From Actinomadura barringtoniae (GTDB taxonomy: Bacteria > Actinomycetota > Actinomycetes > Streptosporangiales > Streptosporangiaceae): a stretch of DNA of 64,000 bases. Each line of letters opens with the position of its first letter. Position 1 is the stretch's first letter. Made by a program: the position numbers and the translations under genes. The stretch covers positions 1 through 64,000 of the forward strand of contig NZ_JAGEOJ010000009.1 of assembly GCF_017573505.1 (NCBI RefSeq), written 5' to 3'. Below are positions 34,587 through 43,803 of this stretch, piece by piece. The notes beneath the pieces were generated by a model. The model did not search any database and was not told the origin of the DNA. It saw only the letters and a program-made list of their open reading frames with translations.

Positions 34587-35915
34587 TTACTTCATCGCCT
34601 TGGTGGCGTCCGCCTCGAGCCCGGCGGCCGTGGCGTCCACGCTCGACGGGTTCTTCAGGAAGTCCTGCAGGCGCTTCCACTCGCCCGAGCCCTTGGTGCC
34701 GCCGAACGCGGCGGGGTACAGGTCGGACATGTCGAACAGGAAGTTGTCGCCCGAGTCGATGACGGCCTTGGCGTTCGCCCGCTGGATGTCGTCGGGGTAG
34801 GACGCCAGGTCCACGTTCTTGTTCGGCGAGATGTAGCCGCCCGCCTTGGCCCACTCGGCCGCCGACTCCGGCGAGGCCAGGAACTTCATCAGCTCCTGCG
34901 AGCCCTTGTTGTCCTTCAGCATGACCGCGGCGTCACCGGCGCCGACCAGCGGCGGCTGCGCGCCCACCTTCGGGAACGGGAACACCTTGGCGTCGGTGCC
35001 GACCTTGGACTTGGTCTCGCCGCCGATCGTCGCCGAGACCACGTCGGCGCCCGAGACCATCGCGGCCTTGGGGCTGTCGCCGAAGACGCTGGTGACGGCC
35101 TGGGTCATCAGCAGCGACTGGGCGCCGGACGCGCCGCCCGCCATGTTGGTGGGCTTGCCCCACACCTGGGCGAGCGTCTTCAGCGCCTCCTTGACCGACG
35201 GGTCGGTCCACTTGATCTCGTGCTTGGACAGCTGGCGGTACTTGTCGACGCCGGCCTGCGAGGCGTAGACGTTCTCGAACCAGTCGGTGAGCGTCCAGCC
35301 GTCGCCGCCCGCGATCGCCAGCGGTGTGGTGCCCGCGTCCGACAGCGTCTGCACGGTCTTGGCGAACCCGGCCCAGTCGGTCGGCGGCTGCACGCCGGCG
35401 TCGTCGAACGCCTTGGCGCGGTACCAGACCAGCGACTTGTTGCCGGACTTGAAGTAGACGCCGTACAGCTTGCCGTCCACGGTGCCGAAGTCCTGCCAGA
35501 CCTTGGCGTAGTTGGCCTGCACGGCCTGCTGGACCTCGGGGCTCAGCGGCTTGATCCAGTTCTTCTTCGCGAACTCGGCGATGACGCCCTGCTGCGGCAG
35601 CATCGCGATGTCCGGCGGCGCGCCGCCCTGGATCTTGGTCTGGAGGAACGTGGCGGTGCTGTCACCGGTCGGGGTCAGCTTGACCGTCGCGCCGGTCTTC
35701 CTCTCGAAGGCGCTGAGGACCCGCTTCATGCCGGCGCCCTCAGCGCCGGTCCACACCGCGGCCAGCTCCAGGTTGACGCCCTTCAGGGACTGGCCGCCGG
35801 AGCCGCCGCCCTTGTCGCCCTTGTCGTCGTCCCCGCCGCCGCACGCGGCGAGGGCCAGGGAGAGACCGGCGACCAGGGCGGTGCCCCGGAGCACGGTAAG
35901 TCGGTTGCTGCGCAT
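34587..35915 (-). CDS. Sugar ABC transporter substrate-binding lipoprotein, second importer
   Basis: A 442-residue binding protein with lipobox LALAAC (Cys25) and a Gly/Asp/Lys-rich linker (GGGDDDKGDKGGGSGG). The clamshell includes VWTGAEGAGMKRVLSAFERK, GGAPPDIAMLPQQG, WYRAKAFDDAGVQPPTDWAG and DAAVMLKDNKGSQELMKFL. The pattern is close to actinobacterial alpha-glucoside (AglE-like) binding proteins, so maltose/trehalose-type sugars are likely, but this is inference. It lies 38 bases after its ATPase and 69 bases before the MalF-type gene. Confidence 0.88.
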   Translation of the reverse strand: MRSNRLTVLRGTALVAGLSLALAACGGGDDDKGDKGGGSGGQSLKGVNLELAAVWTGAEGAGMKRVLSAFERKTGATVKLTPTGDSTATFLQTKIQGGAPPDIAMLPQQGVIAEFAKKNWIKPLSPEVQQAVQANYAKVWQDFGTVDGKLYGVYFKSGNKSLVWYRAKAFDDAGVQPPTDWAGFAKTVQTLSDAGTTPLAIAGGDGWTLTDWFENVYASQAGVDKYRQLSKHEIKWTDPSVKEALKTLAQVWGKPTNMAGGASGAQSLLMTQAVTSVFGDSPKAAMVSGADVVSATIGGETKSKVGTDAKVFPFPKVGAQPPLVGAGDAAVMLKDNKGSQELMKFLASPESAAEWAKAGGYISPNKNVDLASYPDDIQRANAKAVIDSGDNFLFDMSDLYPAAFGGTKGSGEWKRLQDFLKNPSSVDATAAGLEADATKAMK

Positions 35916-35953
35916 CTTTAGTCAGGTTCCTTCCTGGACGACGGTCACGCCGA

Positions 35954-37144
35954 TCACCAGATCGACGCGCCGCTCTCGGGGTCGAAGAAGTGCAGGCGGC
36001 CGGTGTCGACCTGAACGGCAAGCGGGTCGCCCACCTTGACGCGGGTGCGCGGGCTGAACCGCGCCACCATGTCGGTGCGGGGCGCTTCGAGCTTGCCCAG
36101 CACGTCGGTCCCGGCGTCGCGGGCCAGCTCCTTGGTGTCCTCGGTGACGACCTGGGCTGCCTCGACCGCGAAGTGCACGAGGACGTCGGAGCCCATGGCC
36201 TCCACCAGTTCGGCGGTGGCGGTGAGGCGGGCGTTCTGCGGCCCGTCCACCAGCTCGACGTCCTCCATGTCCTCGGGACGGATCCCGATGACGACGTCCC
36301 TGCCGAGGTAGGAGCGCAGTTCGCTGCGCTGGTCGAGCACCTCGGACGGGATCGTCAGGCTTTGGCCGCCGACGTCGATCCGCGGGGTGTCCGCGTCGCC
36401 GGTCAGCGTGCCGTGAAGCAGGTTCATGGCCGGTGAGCCGATGAAACCGGCCACGAACAGGTTCGCGGGCCGGTCGTAGAGCTCCTGCGGGGGCGCCACC
36501 TGCTGGAGCTCGCCCTTCTTCATCACCGCGACCCGGTCGCCGAGCGTCATCGCCTCGGTCTGGTCGTGGGTGACGTAGATCGTGGTGACGCCGAGGTCGC
36601 GCTGGATGCGGGCGATCTCGGCGCGCATCTGCACGCGCAGCTTGGCGTCCAGGTTCGACAGCGGCTCGTCCATCAGGAAGGCCTTGGGCGAACGGACGAT
36701 GGCGCGGCCCATCGCGACCCGCTGCCGCTGCCCGCCCGACAGGTTGCGTGGCTTGCGGTCCAGGTGGTCGGTGAGGCCGAGGATCTCGGCGGCCTCCTCC
36801 ACCTTCGTGCGGATCTCGGCCTTGGGCAGCTTGCGCAGCGAGAGCCCGAACCCGATGTTGTCGCGCACCGACAGGTGCGGGTAGAGCGCGTAGCTCTGGA
36901 AGACCATGGCGACGTCGCGGTCGCGCGAGGGGATGCGGTTCACGACCCGGCCGTCGATGACGACCTCGCCCTCGGAGATCTCCTCCAGGCCGGCGACCAT
37001 CCGCAGCGCGGTCGTCTTGCCGCAGCCGGAGGGGCCGACCAGCACGAGGAACTCCCCGTCGGCGATGGCCAGGTTCAGATCGGTGACCGCCCTGGTCCCG
37101 TCGGGATAGACCTTCCCGACACCCGTCAGGTCGACCTCTGCCAC
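35954..37144 (-). CDS. Sugar ABC transporter ATPase (UgpC/MalK-type), second importer
   Basis: GTG 37144 is chosen because GAGGAG lies 5 bases upstream and the product then starts AEVDLTGVGKVYPDG; the longer frame is non-family sequence. In 396 residues: Walker A GPSGCGKTT, signature LSGGQRQRVAMGRAI, Walker B FLMDEPLSNLD, switch THDQTEAMTLGDR and a MalK-type C-terminal regulatory domain. It leads the operon ATPase, lipoprotein, MalF, MalG, an order typical of dedicated alpha-glucoside importers. Confidence 0.88.
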   Translation of the reverse strand: MAEVDLTGVGKVYPDGTRAVTDLNLAIADGEFLVLVGPSGCGKTTALRMVAGLEEISEGEVVIDGRVVNRIPSRDRDVAMVFQSYALYPHLSVRDNIGFGLSLRKLPKAEIRTKVEEAAEILGLTDHLDRKPRNLSGGQRQRVAMGRAIVRSPKAFLMDEPLSNLDAKLRVQMRAEIARIQRDLGVTTIYVTHDQTEAMTLGDRVAVMKKGELQQVAPPQELYDRPANLFVAGFIGSPAMNLLHGTLTGDADTPRIDVGGQSLTIPSEVLDQRSELRSYLGRDVVIGIRPEDMEDVELVDGPQNARLTATAELVEAMGSDVLVHFAVEAAQVVTEDTKELARDAGTDVLGKLEAPRTDMVARFSPRTRVKVGDPLAVQVDTGRLHFFDPESGASIW

Positions 37145-37341
37145 GGCGTCTCCTCTGCGTCCGGCCATCGAGCCCTGTCGCCGGTGGACATATGCCTGTA
37201 ACCCCGGCGGAACAGTGAATAGATGTCGTACAGGGCTGCGGTGCCGCGCCGCAATATGCCGATCGCAAAAGTGCGCCATTCGCGTAGAGATCGTTATGTG
37301 GCCGATCACCGCACGCCGCGAGGTGGACCGGTGAACGCCGC

Positions 37342-37374
37342 GAAGGCGGGACCCCTCCCCGGGATCCCGCCTTC
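37342..37374 (-). terminator. Terminator after the M24 peptidase gene
   Basis: GAAGGCGGGA (37342-37351) pairs with TCCCGCCTTC (37365-37374), 13-base loop, downstream of the minus-strand peptidase stop at 37418. The rest of 37145-37417 should hold the promoter of the ATPase operon; I see no convincing operator in it. Confidence 0.6.
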
Positions 37375-37417
37375 ACACTGCTCGATGGGCGCTTCGCGCT
37401 GCTCGACGAGCCTCGGG

Positions 37418-38527
37418 TCAGCCGACCACCACCACGTCCCGGTCGGTGAGGTTCATGCGCTCGCAGCCGTCCTCGGTGCAGACCGCGATGTCCTCGATGC
37501 GGGCGCCGTGCTCACCGGGGTAGATGCCCGGCTCGATGGAGAACGCCATGCCCGGCTCCAGCGGCTCGGTGTTGCCCGAGACGATGTAGGGCTCCTCATG
37601 GGTCTCCAGCCCGATGCCGTGTCCGGTCCGGTGGATGAAGTACTCGCCGTAGCCGGCGGCGGCGATGACGTCTCGGCCCGCGGCGTCCACGGCCTCGGGC
37701 GTCACGCCGGGCTTCACCGCGTCGCAGGACGCCTGCTGCGCCTCCCGCAGCACCCGGTAGTAGGTGAGGTAGTCCCCGGGCGGGGTGCCGATGCAGTAGT
37801 TGCGCGTGGAGTCCGAGCAGTAGCCGCTCGGCATCGTGCCGCCGATGTCGACCACGACGGGCTCGCCGGGCTGGATGACCCGGTCCGAAAGCTCCGCGTG
37901 CGGGTTGGCGCCGTTCGGGCCGGAGCCGACGATGACGAAGTCGACCGTCTCGTGGCCCTCGGCGATGATGGCGTCGGCGATGTCGCGGCCGACCTCCCGT
38001 TCGGTACGGCTCGGGCGCAGGAAGCCGGGCACGCGCTGGTGCACGCGGTCGATAGCGGCGCCCGCCTCGCGCAGCGCCGCGACCTCGGCGGCGCTCTTGC
38101 GCATCCGCAGCCCCCGCAGCACCTTGCCGGCCAGGACCTGCTCGGCGGCGGGCAGCGCGGCGCGGAAGCGCAGCACCATCATCGCCCACATCCGGTCGGC
38201 CAGGCCGACGCTGTTCACCCCCTGAGGCAGCCGCTTGGCGACCAGCGCGTACGGGTCGTCGGTCTCGTCCCAGGGCACGAGCTCGACGCCCAGCCCGCCG
38301 GCCGGCGACTCCTGGGCCGCGGGCAGCTCGAGCCGCGGCACCACCAGGAACGGGTCGCCCGCCGCCGGAACCACCAGACAGGTCAGCCGCTCCAGCGGCA
38401 ACGCGTTATAGCCGGTGACATAGCGCAGGTCCGGCCCCGGCGTCAGGAACAGGGCGCCCAGCCCTGACTCGGCCGTGGCTTTCTGCACCTGCGCGAGGCG
38501 CTCGCGTGGATACAACTCCGTCGTCAC
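37418..38527 (-). CDS. M24 metallopeptidase, Xaa-Pro aminopeptidase-like
   Basis: A pita-bread-fold peptidase of about 369 residues. Metal ligands are visible: Asp in VVDIGGTMPSG, Asp in YCSDSTRNY, His in HRTGHGIGLETHEEP, Glu in SIEPGIYPGEHGARIEDIAV. The N-terminal creatinase-like domain is present (LRYVTGYNALPLERLTCLVV). GTG 38527 is preferred because GGAG lies 6 bases upstream; ATG 38533/38539 and TTG 38557 are alternatives without a properly spaced site. It likely removes N-terminal residues preceding proline from peptides in the cytoplasm. Divergent from the ANTAR phosphatase. Confidence 0.82.
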   Translation of the reverse strand: MTTELYPRERLAQVQKATAESGLGALFLTPGPDLRYVTGYNALPLERLTCLVVPAAGDPFLVVPRLELPAAQESPAGGLGVELVPWDETDDPYALVAKRLPQGVNSVGLADRMWAMMVLRFRAALPAAEQVLAGKVLRGLRMRKSAAEVAALREAGAAIDRVHQRVPGFLRPSRTEREVGRDIADAIIAEGHETVDFVIVGSGPNGANPHAELSDRVIQPGEPVVVDIGGTMPSGYCSDSTRNYCIGTPPGDYLTYYRVLREAQQASCDAVKPGVTPEAVDAAGRDVIAAAGYGEYFIHRTGHGIGLETHEEPYIVSGNTEPLEPGMAFSIEPGIYPGEHGARIEDIAVCTEDGCERMNLTDRDVVVVG

Positions 38528-38700
38528 ATCCATCTCCATCTCAGGTCGCGGTGTCAACCGCCGCTTGACATCAGGCGCGGAACGGATTTACCGCTTCCTC
38601 CCTCCCCTGTGACCAGGTCCTGTTACATTCTGTACGTGCTCCGACACCGGATCGTCCGCTTCGGATTCGCCTCCAGGATCTCAGGGACCAGGATGCGCTG

Positions 38701-41205
38701 ATGCAGCAGACCCAGACCGTCGCCCTCGCCGCCACCGTGGAGCGGCTGCGCCGTGAGCTGGAGGACCAGCGGCGCGAGCTGCGCTCCCGCACGGTGATCG
38801 AGCAGGCGAAGGGGCTGCTGGCCGAGCGCCTGGGCTGCGGCGTCGAGTCCGCCTACGACCATCTGCTGCAGCTGGCCGCCGACGCCGACGTGGAGCCCGC
38901 GGTCGCGGCGGCGCTGCTGCTCGGCACCGATATCGGCTCCGCCGAGGAGCCCCGGCACCGGGCCACCTCGATCTTCGACCCCGCCACCTACCTCGCGCCG
39001 CTCGCGAACGGCACGTCCGACGGCTCCCCCGGCACCACCGCCGGTGGCGCCACCAATGGCACCACCGGCGGGACGCACCCGACGGGCGGACATAACGGGT
39101 CGAACGGCGTCAATGGGGCGAACGGCTCGACGCTGGCCGACGGCGCCCCCGTGCACGCCCGCGCCGACGAGGACCACGTCGAGGGCGACGGCGAGCTGAC
39201 CCCGCCGCTGGCCGCCGCACGGCACCTGGCCTCGGCCGCGTTCGCCGCCGCGCGCAGCGCCGACGAGCTCGCGCGCCGCCTCACCGACGAGGCGCTCGGC
39301 TGGCTCGGCGCCCGCGCCGCGATCCTCACCGTGATGGAGCCCGACGGCGCGCTGCGGGTCGGCGGCTCGTACGGGCTGCCCGCGCACGTGGTCAGCGAGT
39401 GGACCCGCATCCCCCCGCACACCAACGTCGGCCTGGTCCGCACGGTCCGCACCGGCACGCCGCTGTGGTCGGCCGACACCACCCGCCTGGCGGTGGTCGG
39501 CGAGGCAGCCAAGCTCAGCGGCCCCTACTCCTGCCTGCCGCTGATCGTCGGCGGCAAGATCGTCGGCGCCGCCGAGATCACCTGGTCGCAGCCGCCCGAC
39601 CCCGACGACGGCACCCGCCGCTACGTCCGTTCGGTCATCGCGGCCTGCGCGCGGCGGCTCCTCGAGCTGGCCCCCGAGACCACCGCCGCGACCGAGGCGC
39701 CGTGGCTGCGCGCGGTGCTGGACGCCGTGCAGGGCCCGTGCGCGCTGATGTCCCCGATCCGCGACGAGTCCGGCCGCGTGGTCGACTTCCACGTCGACGC
39801 GGTCAACTCCGACGCGACCGACCTGCCCGGCCACCGTCCCGAGGACCTCGTCGGCGTCCGGCTGCTTGAGCAGTACCCCGCGCTCGCGGTCACCGACGTC
39901 TTCCAGGAGTACGTGAAGGTCCTGGAGACCGGCGTACCACTGCGCCGCGGCCCGCGCGACTACGCCAGCCTCGACAATGGCAAGCTGGTCCCGGCCACGC
40001 TCAGCGTGCGGGCCTGCCGCGTCGGCGGCGGCCTGCTGGCCAGCTGGCAGTTCCACGACGACTCGACCGACCTGGCCGCCCAGCTCCAGCAGGCGCAACG
40101 GCTCGGCAACCTCGGCTGGAGCCGCTGGGACCTCACCACCGGCGACATCCGCTGGTCCGACCAGCTCTACACGATCCTGGGCAGGCCGCGCTCCGAGGGC
40201 CCGGTGCCGCTGGAACGCCTCGCCGACTACGTCGTGCCCGAGGACCTCCCGCACGCCGAGCACCTCATGCGCACGCTGCTGGGCCGCCGCGAGGCAGCCG
40301 ATCTGGAGCTGCGCGTCCGCGTCGGCCGCGACGTACGGCACCTGCGGGTGATGGCCGAGCCGGTGCTGGACGCCCTCGGCGAGCCGATCGCGCTGCACAC
40401 GGTGTTCCAGGACGTCAGCCAGCGCCGCCGCTCGGACGCGATGCTGGCGGCGACCCGCCAGGAGCTGAAGCGCGAGCGCCGCCGCATCGCCGAGGAACGC
40501 CACATCGCCGTCGAGCTGCAGCGCGCGATCCTGCCGCTGCCGCGCGGCCCCCGGCAGCTGCCCGGCCTGCAGGTCGCCGTCCGCTACCTGCCCGCGCAGA
40601 GCCAGACCCGTGTCGGCGGCGACTGGTACGAGGCCTCCGCGCTCGCCGACGACGAGGTCTTCCTGGCGATCGGCGACGTGTCCGGGCACGGCCTGGCCGC
40701 CGCCGCGGCGATGGCGCGGATGCGCAACGCCCTCAGCGGGCTCGCCTGCACCGGCGCCTCCCCCGACCAGCTGCTGCGGTGGCTCAACCGCCTGCTGATG
40801 CAACGCCACCAGTCCCTCACCGCCAGCGTGATCGCCGGCCGGTTCGACCCGGTCAGCCGCACCCTCACCTGGGCGCAGGCCGGGCATCCCCCGCCGGTGC
40901 TGCTGCGCGACGGCAAGGCCGAGATGCTCGACACCCCCGACGGGGTGCTGCTCGGAGCGCTCGACGAGCCGCCGCTGGCGCTGGCCGACACCCGCCTGGA
41001 GCCGGGCGACCTGCTGCTGTTCTACACCGACGGTCTCGTGGAGCGCCGCGACCGCGACCTCACCGACGGGTTCCGGGTGCTGCGGGAGGCGGCCGAGGCC
41101 CACTCCGACGCGAGCCCCGACCTCCTCATCGACCGCGTGCTGCAGGCGGTCGGCGCGGCCAACCCCAACGACGACACCTGCCTGCTGGCCGTCCAGATCA
41201 GGTGA
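38701..41205 (+). CDS. ANTAR-GAF-PAS-PP2C (SpoIIE-type) phosphatase
   Basis: An 834-residue multidomain regulator. An N-terminal coiled coil leads into an ANTAR RNA-binding domain (about 20-65: SRTVIEQAKGLLAERLGCGV, ESAYDHLLQLA). A Gly/Asn/Thr linker follows (about 100-145), then a GAF-like sensor (about 165-330), two PAS-like domains (about 340-560), a short coiled coil and a PP2C/SpoIIE Ser/Thr phosphatase (about 595-834) with VGGDWYEA, GDVSGHGLAAAAAM and NDDTCLLAVQ. PP2C proteins of this kind dephosphorylate anti-anti-sigma factors. ANTAR usually sits at a C-terminus or in two-component antiterminators, so an RNA-binding head on a PP2C is unusual. The 3' end overlaps the convergent FAD gene by 8 bases. 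Confidence 0.85.
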   Translation: MQQTQTVALAATVERLRRELEDQRRELRSRTVIEQAKGLLAERLGCGVESAYDHLLQLAADADVEPAVAAALLLGTDIGSAEEPRHRATSIFDPATYLAPLANGTSDGSPGTTAGGATNGTTGGTHPTGGHNGSNGVNGANGSTLADGAPVHARADEDHVEGDGELTPPLAAARHLASAAFAAARSADELARRLTDEALGWLGARAAILTVMEPDGALRVGGSYGLPAHVVSEWTRIPPHTNVGLVRTVRTGTPLWSADTTRLAVVGEAAKLSGPYSCLPLIVGGKIVGAAEITWSQPPDPDDGTRRYVRSVIAACARRLLELAPETTAATEAPWLRAVLDAVQGPCALMSPIRDESGRVVDFHVDAVNSDATDLPGHRPEDLVGVRLLEQYPALAVTDVFQEYVKVLETGVPLRRGPRDYASLDNGKLVPATLSVRACRVGGGLLASWQFHDDSTDLAAQLQQAQRLGNLGWSRWDLTTGDIRWSDQLYTILGRPRSEGPVPLERLADYVVPEDLPHAEHLMRTLLGRREAADLELRVRVGRDVRHLRVMAEPVLDALGEPIALHTVFQDVSQRRRSDAMLAATRQELKRERRRIAEERHIAVELQRAILPLPRGPRQLPGLQVAVRYLPAQSQTRVGGDWYEASALADDEVFLAIGDVSGHGLAAAAAMARMRNALSGLACTGASPDQLLRWLNRLLMQRHQSLTASVIAGRFDPVSRTLTWAQAGHPPPVLLRDGKAEMLDTPDGVLLGALDEPPLALADTRLEPGDLLLFYTDGLVERRDRDLTDGFRVLREAAEAHSDASPDLLIDRVLQAVGAANPNDDTCLLAVQIR

Positions 41206-42553
41206 GCGCGGCCCCGATCGCCCGGGCCGCCGCCGCGCCCTGAGCCGCCACTCCAGGGATGCCCGAGGTGATGAACGGCCCGTCCCCGGCGAGGTCGCCC
41301 ACGATGTGCACGCGGGGATCGGCCGGGACCAGCCCGCCGGAGGGGTAAGGCGCCGCCAGGCGCTCGTCCACCAGCGAGGCGGCAAGCTCGGCGGCACCGC
41401 CCGGGATCGAGTGCGGCGGCGGGTTCACGGCGTTGACCACCACGTCCGCGGCGTTCGGCCCGATCCCGGCGGCGCCGCGCACGACGCTGAGCTGACCCGA
41501 GTCGAACAGCTCCAGCAGGCGCGCCGCGTTCACCGGCACCATCGGCGAGGCGACCCCGGTGGCGACGCGGGACCATGCCCGCAGCCGTTCCCGGTCGGCC
41601 TCGCCGAGCAGCCGCCACGCGTGCGGGCCGACCGTGTGCGCCGTCTCCTGCACCACCCGCCGCCCGATCTCGGGCCCGTCGATATCGGCGAGCTGCCGGC
41701 GCAGCCGCGCCACCGGGTCCTCCGTCCACGCGCCGCGCAGATCCTCGACCAGCGCGCCCAGGTCCTCGCCCGCCTCGGCCATCTCCGCCCGCAGCAGGCC
41801 CTCCAGCCCGTCCAGCGTGACCTCCCCGAGCGCCTGCACTCGTTCGACGGTGACGTGCCTCGGCCGGTACGGGCCGGGGCGCTGCCAGACGTAGGGCAGC
41901 ATGCCGGTCCGCGACACCAGCGAGATCGGCCCGGTGTGGCCGCGCGCGGCCAGTGACACCACCACGTCGATGGCGGTGAGCCCGCTGCCGATCACCATCA
42001 CCTCGCGATCCGGCGCCACGTTCTCCAAGGTCCGGGCGAGCGGATACGGATCGCCTATGTAGCCGGGCGTTCCCTCAAGCCCGTAGTGGTCGCGGGGCCG
42101 GCCTCCGCCCACGCACAGCGCCACCTGATCCGCCAGGTGCACGCTCCCGTCGCTCGTGCGCAGCGCCAGACGGCCTCCCGCCCGCGTCACCGCCACGACC
42201 GCCGACTCCACCACCCGTACCCCGAGCTCGGCGGCCGCCTTCTCCGCCGTGTCCTCCAGATACCGGCCGTACAGGGGGCGCGGAACGATCGGGTGCCCGA
42301 GCCGTTCGTCCATGTGCTCCGTGGCACGCGCGCCCAGCCAGGCGGCGTAGTGGTCACGGTCGCCGTGCCGGATCGACATGATCGCGGGCGGCACGTTGAC
42401 CAGCACCGAATCCAGGTCCGGCCCGTACGGCCGCCCCCTCCACAGGTGCGGCGAGGGCTCGAAGACCGTGACCGGTCCCGACGTCCCGGCCCGCGCCAGC
42501 GCGTCCAGCAGTCCCACTGCGGCGGCACCGCCGCCGATGATCGCAATGTCCAT
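41198..42553 (-). CDS. FAD/NAD(P)-binding protein
   Basis: A 451-residue flavoprotein of the FAD/NAD(P)-binding superfamily (NAD_binding_9-like). The N-terminal dinucleotide fold is MDIAIIGGGAAAVGLLDALA, and a second nucleotide fold is REVMVIGSGLTAIDVVVSLA. The block LWRGRPYGPDLDSVLVNVPP with HGDRDHYAAWL is typical of the family. The C-terminal region ends HIVGDLAGDGPFITSGIPGV. Start ATG 42553 gives the GxGxxG-like loop at the very N-terminus as expected. Activity unknown; relatives occur in secondary metabolism and redox roles. Divergent from the LuxR gene across a palindrome, so possibly its target. Confidence 0.8.
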   Translation of the reverse strand: MDIAIIGGGAAAVGLLDALARAGTSGPVTVFEPSPHLWRGRPYGPDLDSVLVNVPPAIMSIRHGDRDHYAAWLGARATEHMDERLGHPIVPRPLYGRYLEDTAEKAAAELGVRVVESAVVAVTRAGGRLALRTSDGSVHLADQVALCVGGGRPRDHYGLEGTPGYIGDPYPLARTLENVAPDREVMVIGSGLTAIDVVVSLAARGHTGPISLVSRTGMLPYVWQRPGPYRPRHVTVERVQALGEVTLDGLEGLLRAEMAEAGEDLGALVEDLRGAWTEDPVARLRRQLADIDGPEIGRRVVQETAHTVGPHAWRLLGEADRERLRAWSRVATGVASPMVPVNAARLLELFDSGQLSVVRGAAGIGPNAADVVVNAVNPPPHSIPGGAAELAASLVDERLAAPYPSGGLVPADPRVHIVGDLAGDGPFITSGIPGVAAQGAAAARAIGAALT

Positions 42554-42622
42554 GCCCGTCAGCCTCGCCGCGCCGCCGGGCCGTCCCCATCCCCCTGACG
42601 CGGGCGTTCGCCCGGGAATGAC

Positions 42623-42638
42623 CCCCTCACATGAGGGG
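42623..42638. promoter_or_regulatory. Palindrome between the FAD protein and LuxR genes
   Basis: CCCCTCA-ca-TGAGGGG is a perfect 7-2-7 inverted repeat in the 146-base divergent gap, 62 bases from the LuxR start and 70 from the FAD gene start. A candidate operator for control of either gene. Confidence 0.5.
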
Positions 42639-42699
42639 TTGGCCCGGACACGAAGGCTCGCGCACGCTGGGAACGCGATCACCTGACGAAGGAGGCCCG

Positions 42700-43800
42700 A
42701 TGGGCGGACGGCGCGGCGGCGTCGACGTGCTGGCCGGAACCGACCGCGCGGCCGACGCGACCGACCTGTTCACCCGTGCCTCGGCGAGGCTGCGGCGCAG
42801 CGTGCCGTTCGACGCGGCGGTGTGGGCGGCGACCGACCCCGAGACCGGCCTCATCACGGCGCCGATGCTCGTTCAGGGCCTGGGCGACCGTGAACGCTGC
42901 GCCGAGTACTGGCAGAGCGAACTGCTGGAGGAGAACGTCCTGCCGTTCCGCGATCTGGCCCGCGCCGACGTGCCCGCGGCCGGACTGCGCGCAGCGACCG
43001 GCGACGCCCCGGCCCGCAGCGACCGCTTCCGGACACTGCTGAGTCACCAGGGCGTGCACGACGAACTGCGCGCGGTGCTGCGTACGGGCGGACGCCCGTG
43101 GGCCGTGGTCAGCCTGTTCCGCTCCGAGAACGGCGCGGCGTTCAGCCGCCACGACGCCGAGCTCGTCGCGGGCCTGTCCGGGCCGATGGCCTCGCGCCTG
43201 CGGCGCTTCGCCCGCCCGTCAGTGCCGACGGCGGCAACGACGATGCCGGGCGTGCCCGGTCCGGGACTGGTGCTGTTCGACCCGTCCGGCGCCGCCACCT
43301 CGATCAACGACGAGGCACGCGAGCACCTGGCCGCGCTGCCGCCCGGACCCTCGGTGCCGTCCGCGCTCGGCGTCCGGCTGCCGATCTGGGTCCTCGGCAC
43401 AGCGTTGCAGGCGCGGGCCGTCGCACGCGGCCGAGACCGCGGCGACGCCCGCACCCGCATCCGCACGACCGACGGGCGCTGGCTGGTCTGCCACGCCTCC
43501 GGCCTCACCGGACCCGGCGGGTCGCCCGGCCCGGTCGCGCTGGTGATCGAGCCGGCGGCGGCGTCCGACCTGGCGGTCATCGTCGCCGAGGCGTACGGGC
43601 TGACACCGCGCGAGCTGGAGATCACCCAGCTCATCGCGCGGGGCCTGCCCACCGGCGAGATCGCCGCGCGGCTGTTCATCTCGCCGCACACCGTCCGCGA
43701 TCATCTCAAGGCGGTGTTCGAGAAGGCGGGGGTGTCCAGCAGAGGGGAACTGGTCGCGCGGCTGTTCGCCGAGCAGTACTGGCCGCGGGCGCGCGGCTGA
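42700..43800 (+). CDS. LuxR-family transcriptional regulator with sensor domain
   Basis: ATG 42700 is used because AAGGAGG precedes it. The 366-residue product has an N-terminal GAF-like sensor (residues about 15-170: ASARLRRSVPFDAAVWAATD, PWAVVSLFRSENGAAFSRHD), a middle PAS-like part and a C-terminal LuxR HTH (LTPRELEITQLIARGLPTGE, IAARLFISPHTVRDHLKAVF, EKAGVSSRGELVARLF). It acts as a DNA-binding regulator responding to an unknown signal. The divergent FAD protein is the likely nearest target. Confidence 0.88.
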   Translation: MGGRRGGVDVLAGTDRAADATDLFTRASARLRRSVPFDAAVWAATDPETGLITAPMLVQGLGDRERCAEYWQSELLEENVLPFRDLARADVPAAGLRAATGDAPARSDRFRTLLSHQGVHDELRAVLRTGGRPWAVVSLFRSENGAAFSRHDAELVAGLSGPMASRLRRFARPSVPTAATTMPGVPGPGLVLFDPSGAATSINDEAREHLAALPPGPSVPSALGVRLPIWVLGTALQARAVARGRDRGDARTRIRTTDGRWLVCHASGLTGPGGSPGPVALVIEPAAASDLAVIVAEAYGLTPRELEITQLIARGLPTGEIAARLFISPHTVRDHLKAVFEKAGVSSRGELVARLFAEQYWPRARG

Positions 43801-43803
43801 CGG

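Noticed and set aside
38624..38634. TACA-ttc-TGTA near the ANTAR phosphatase gene as a third copy of the TACAtTGTA motif
   Set aside because: Spacing and flanks differ from the two 17-bp copies; half-site similarity alone is expected by chance.
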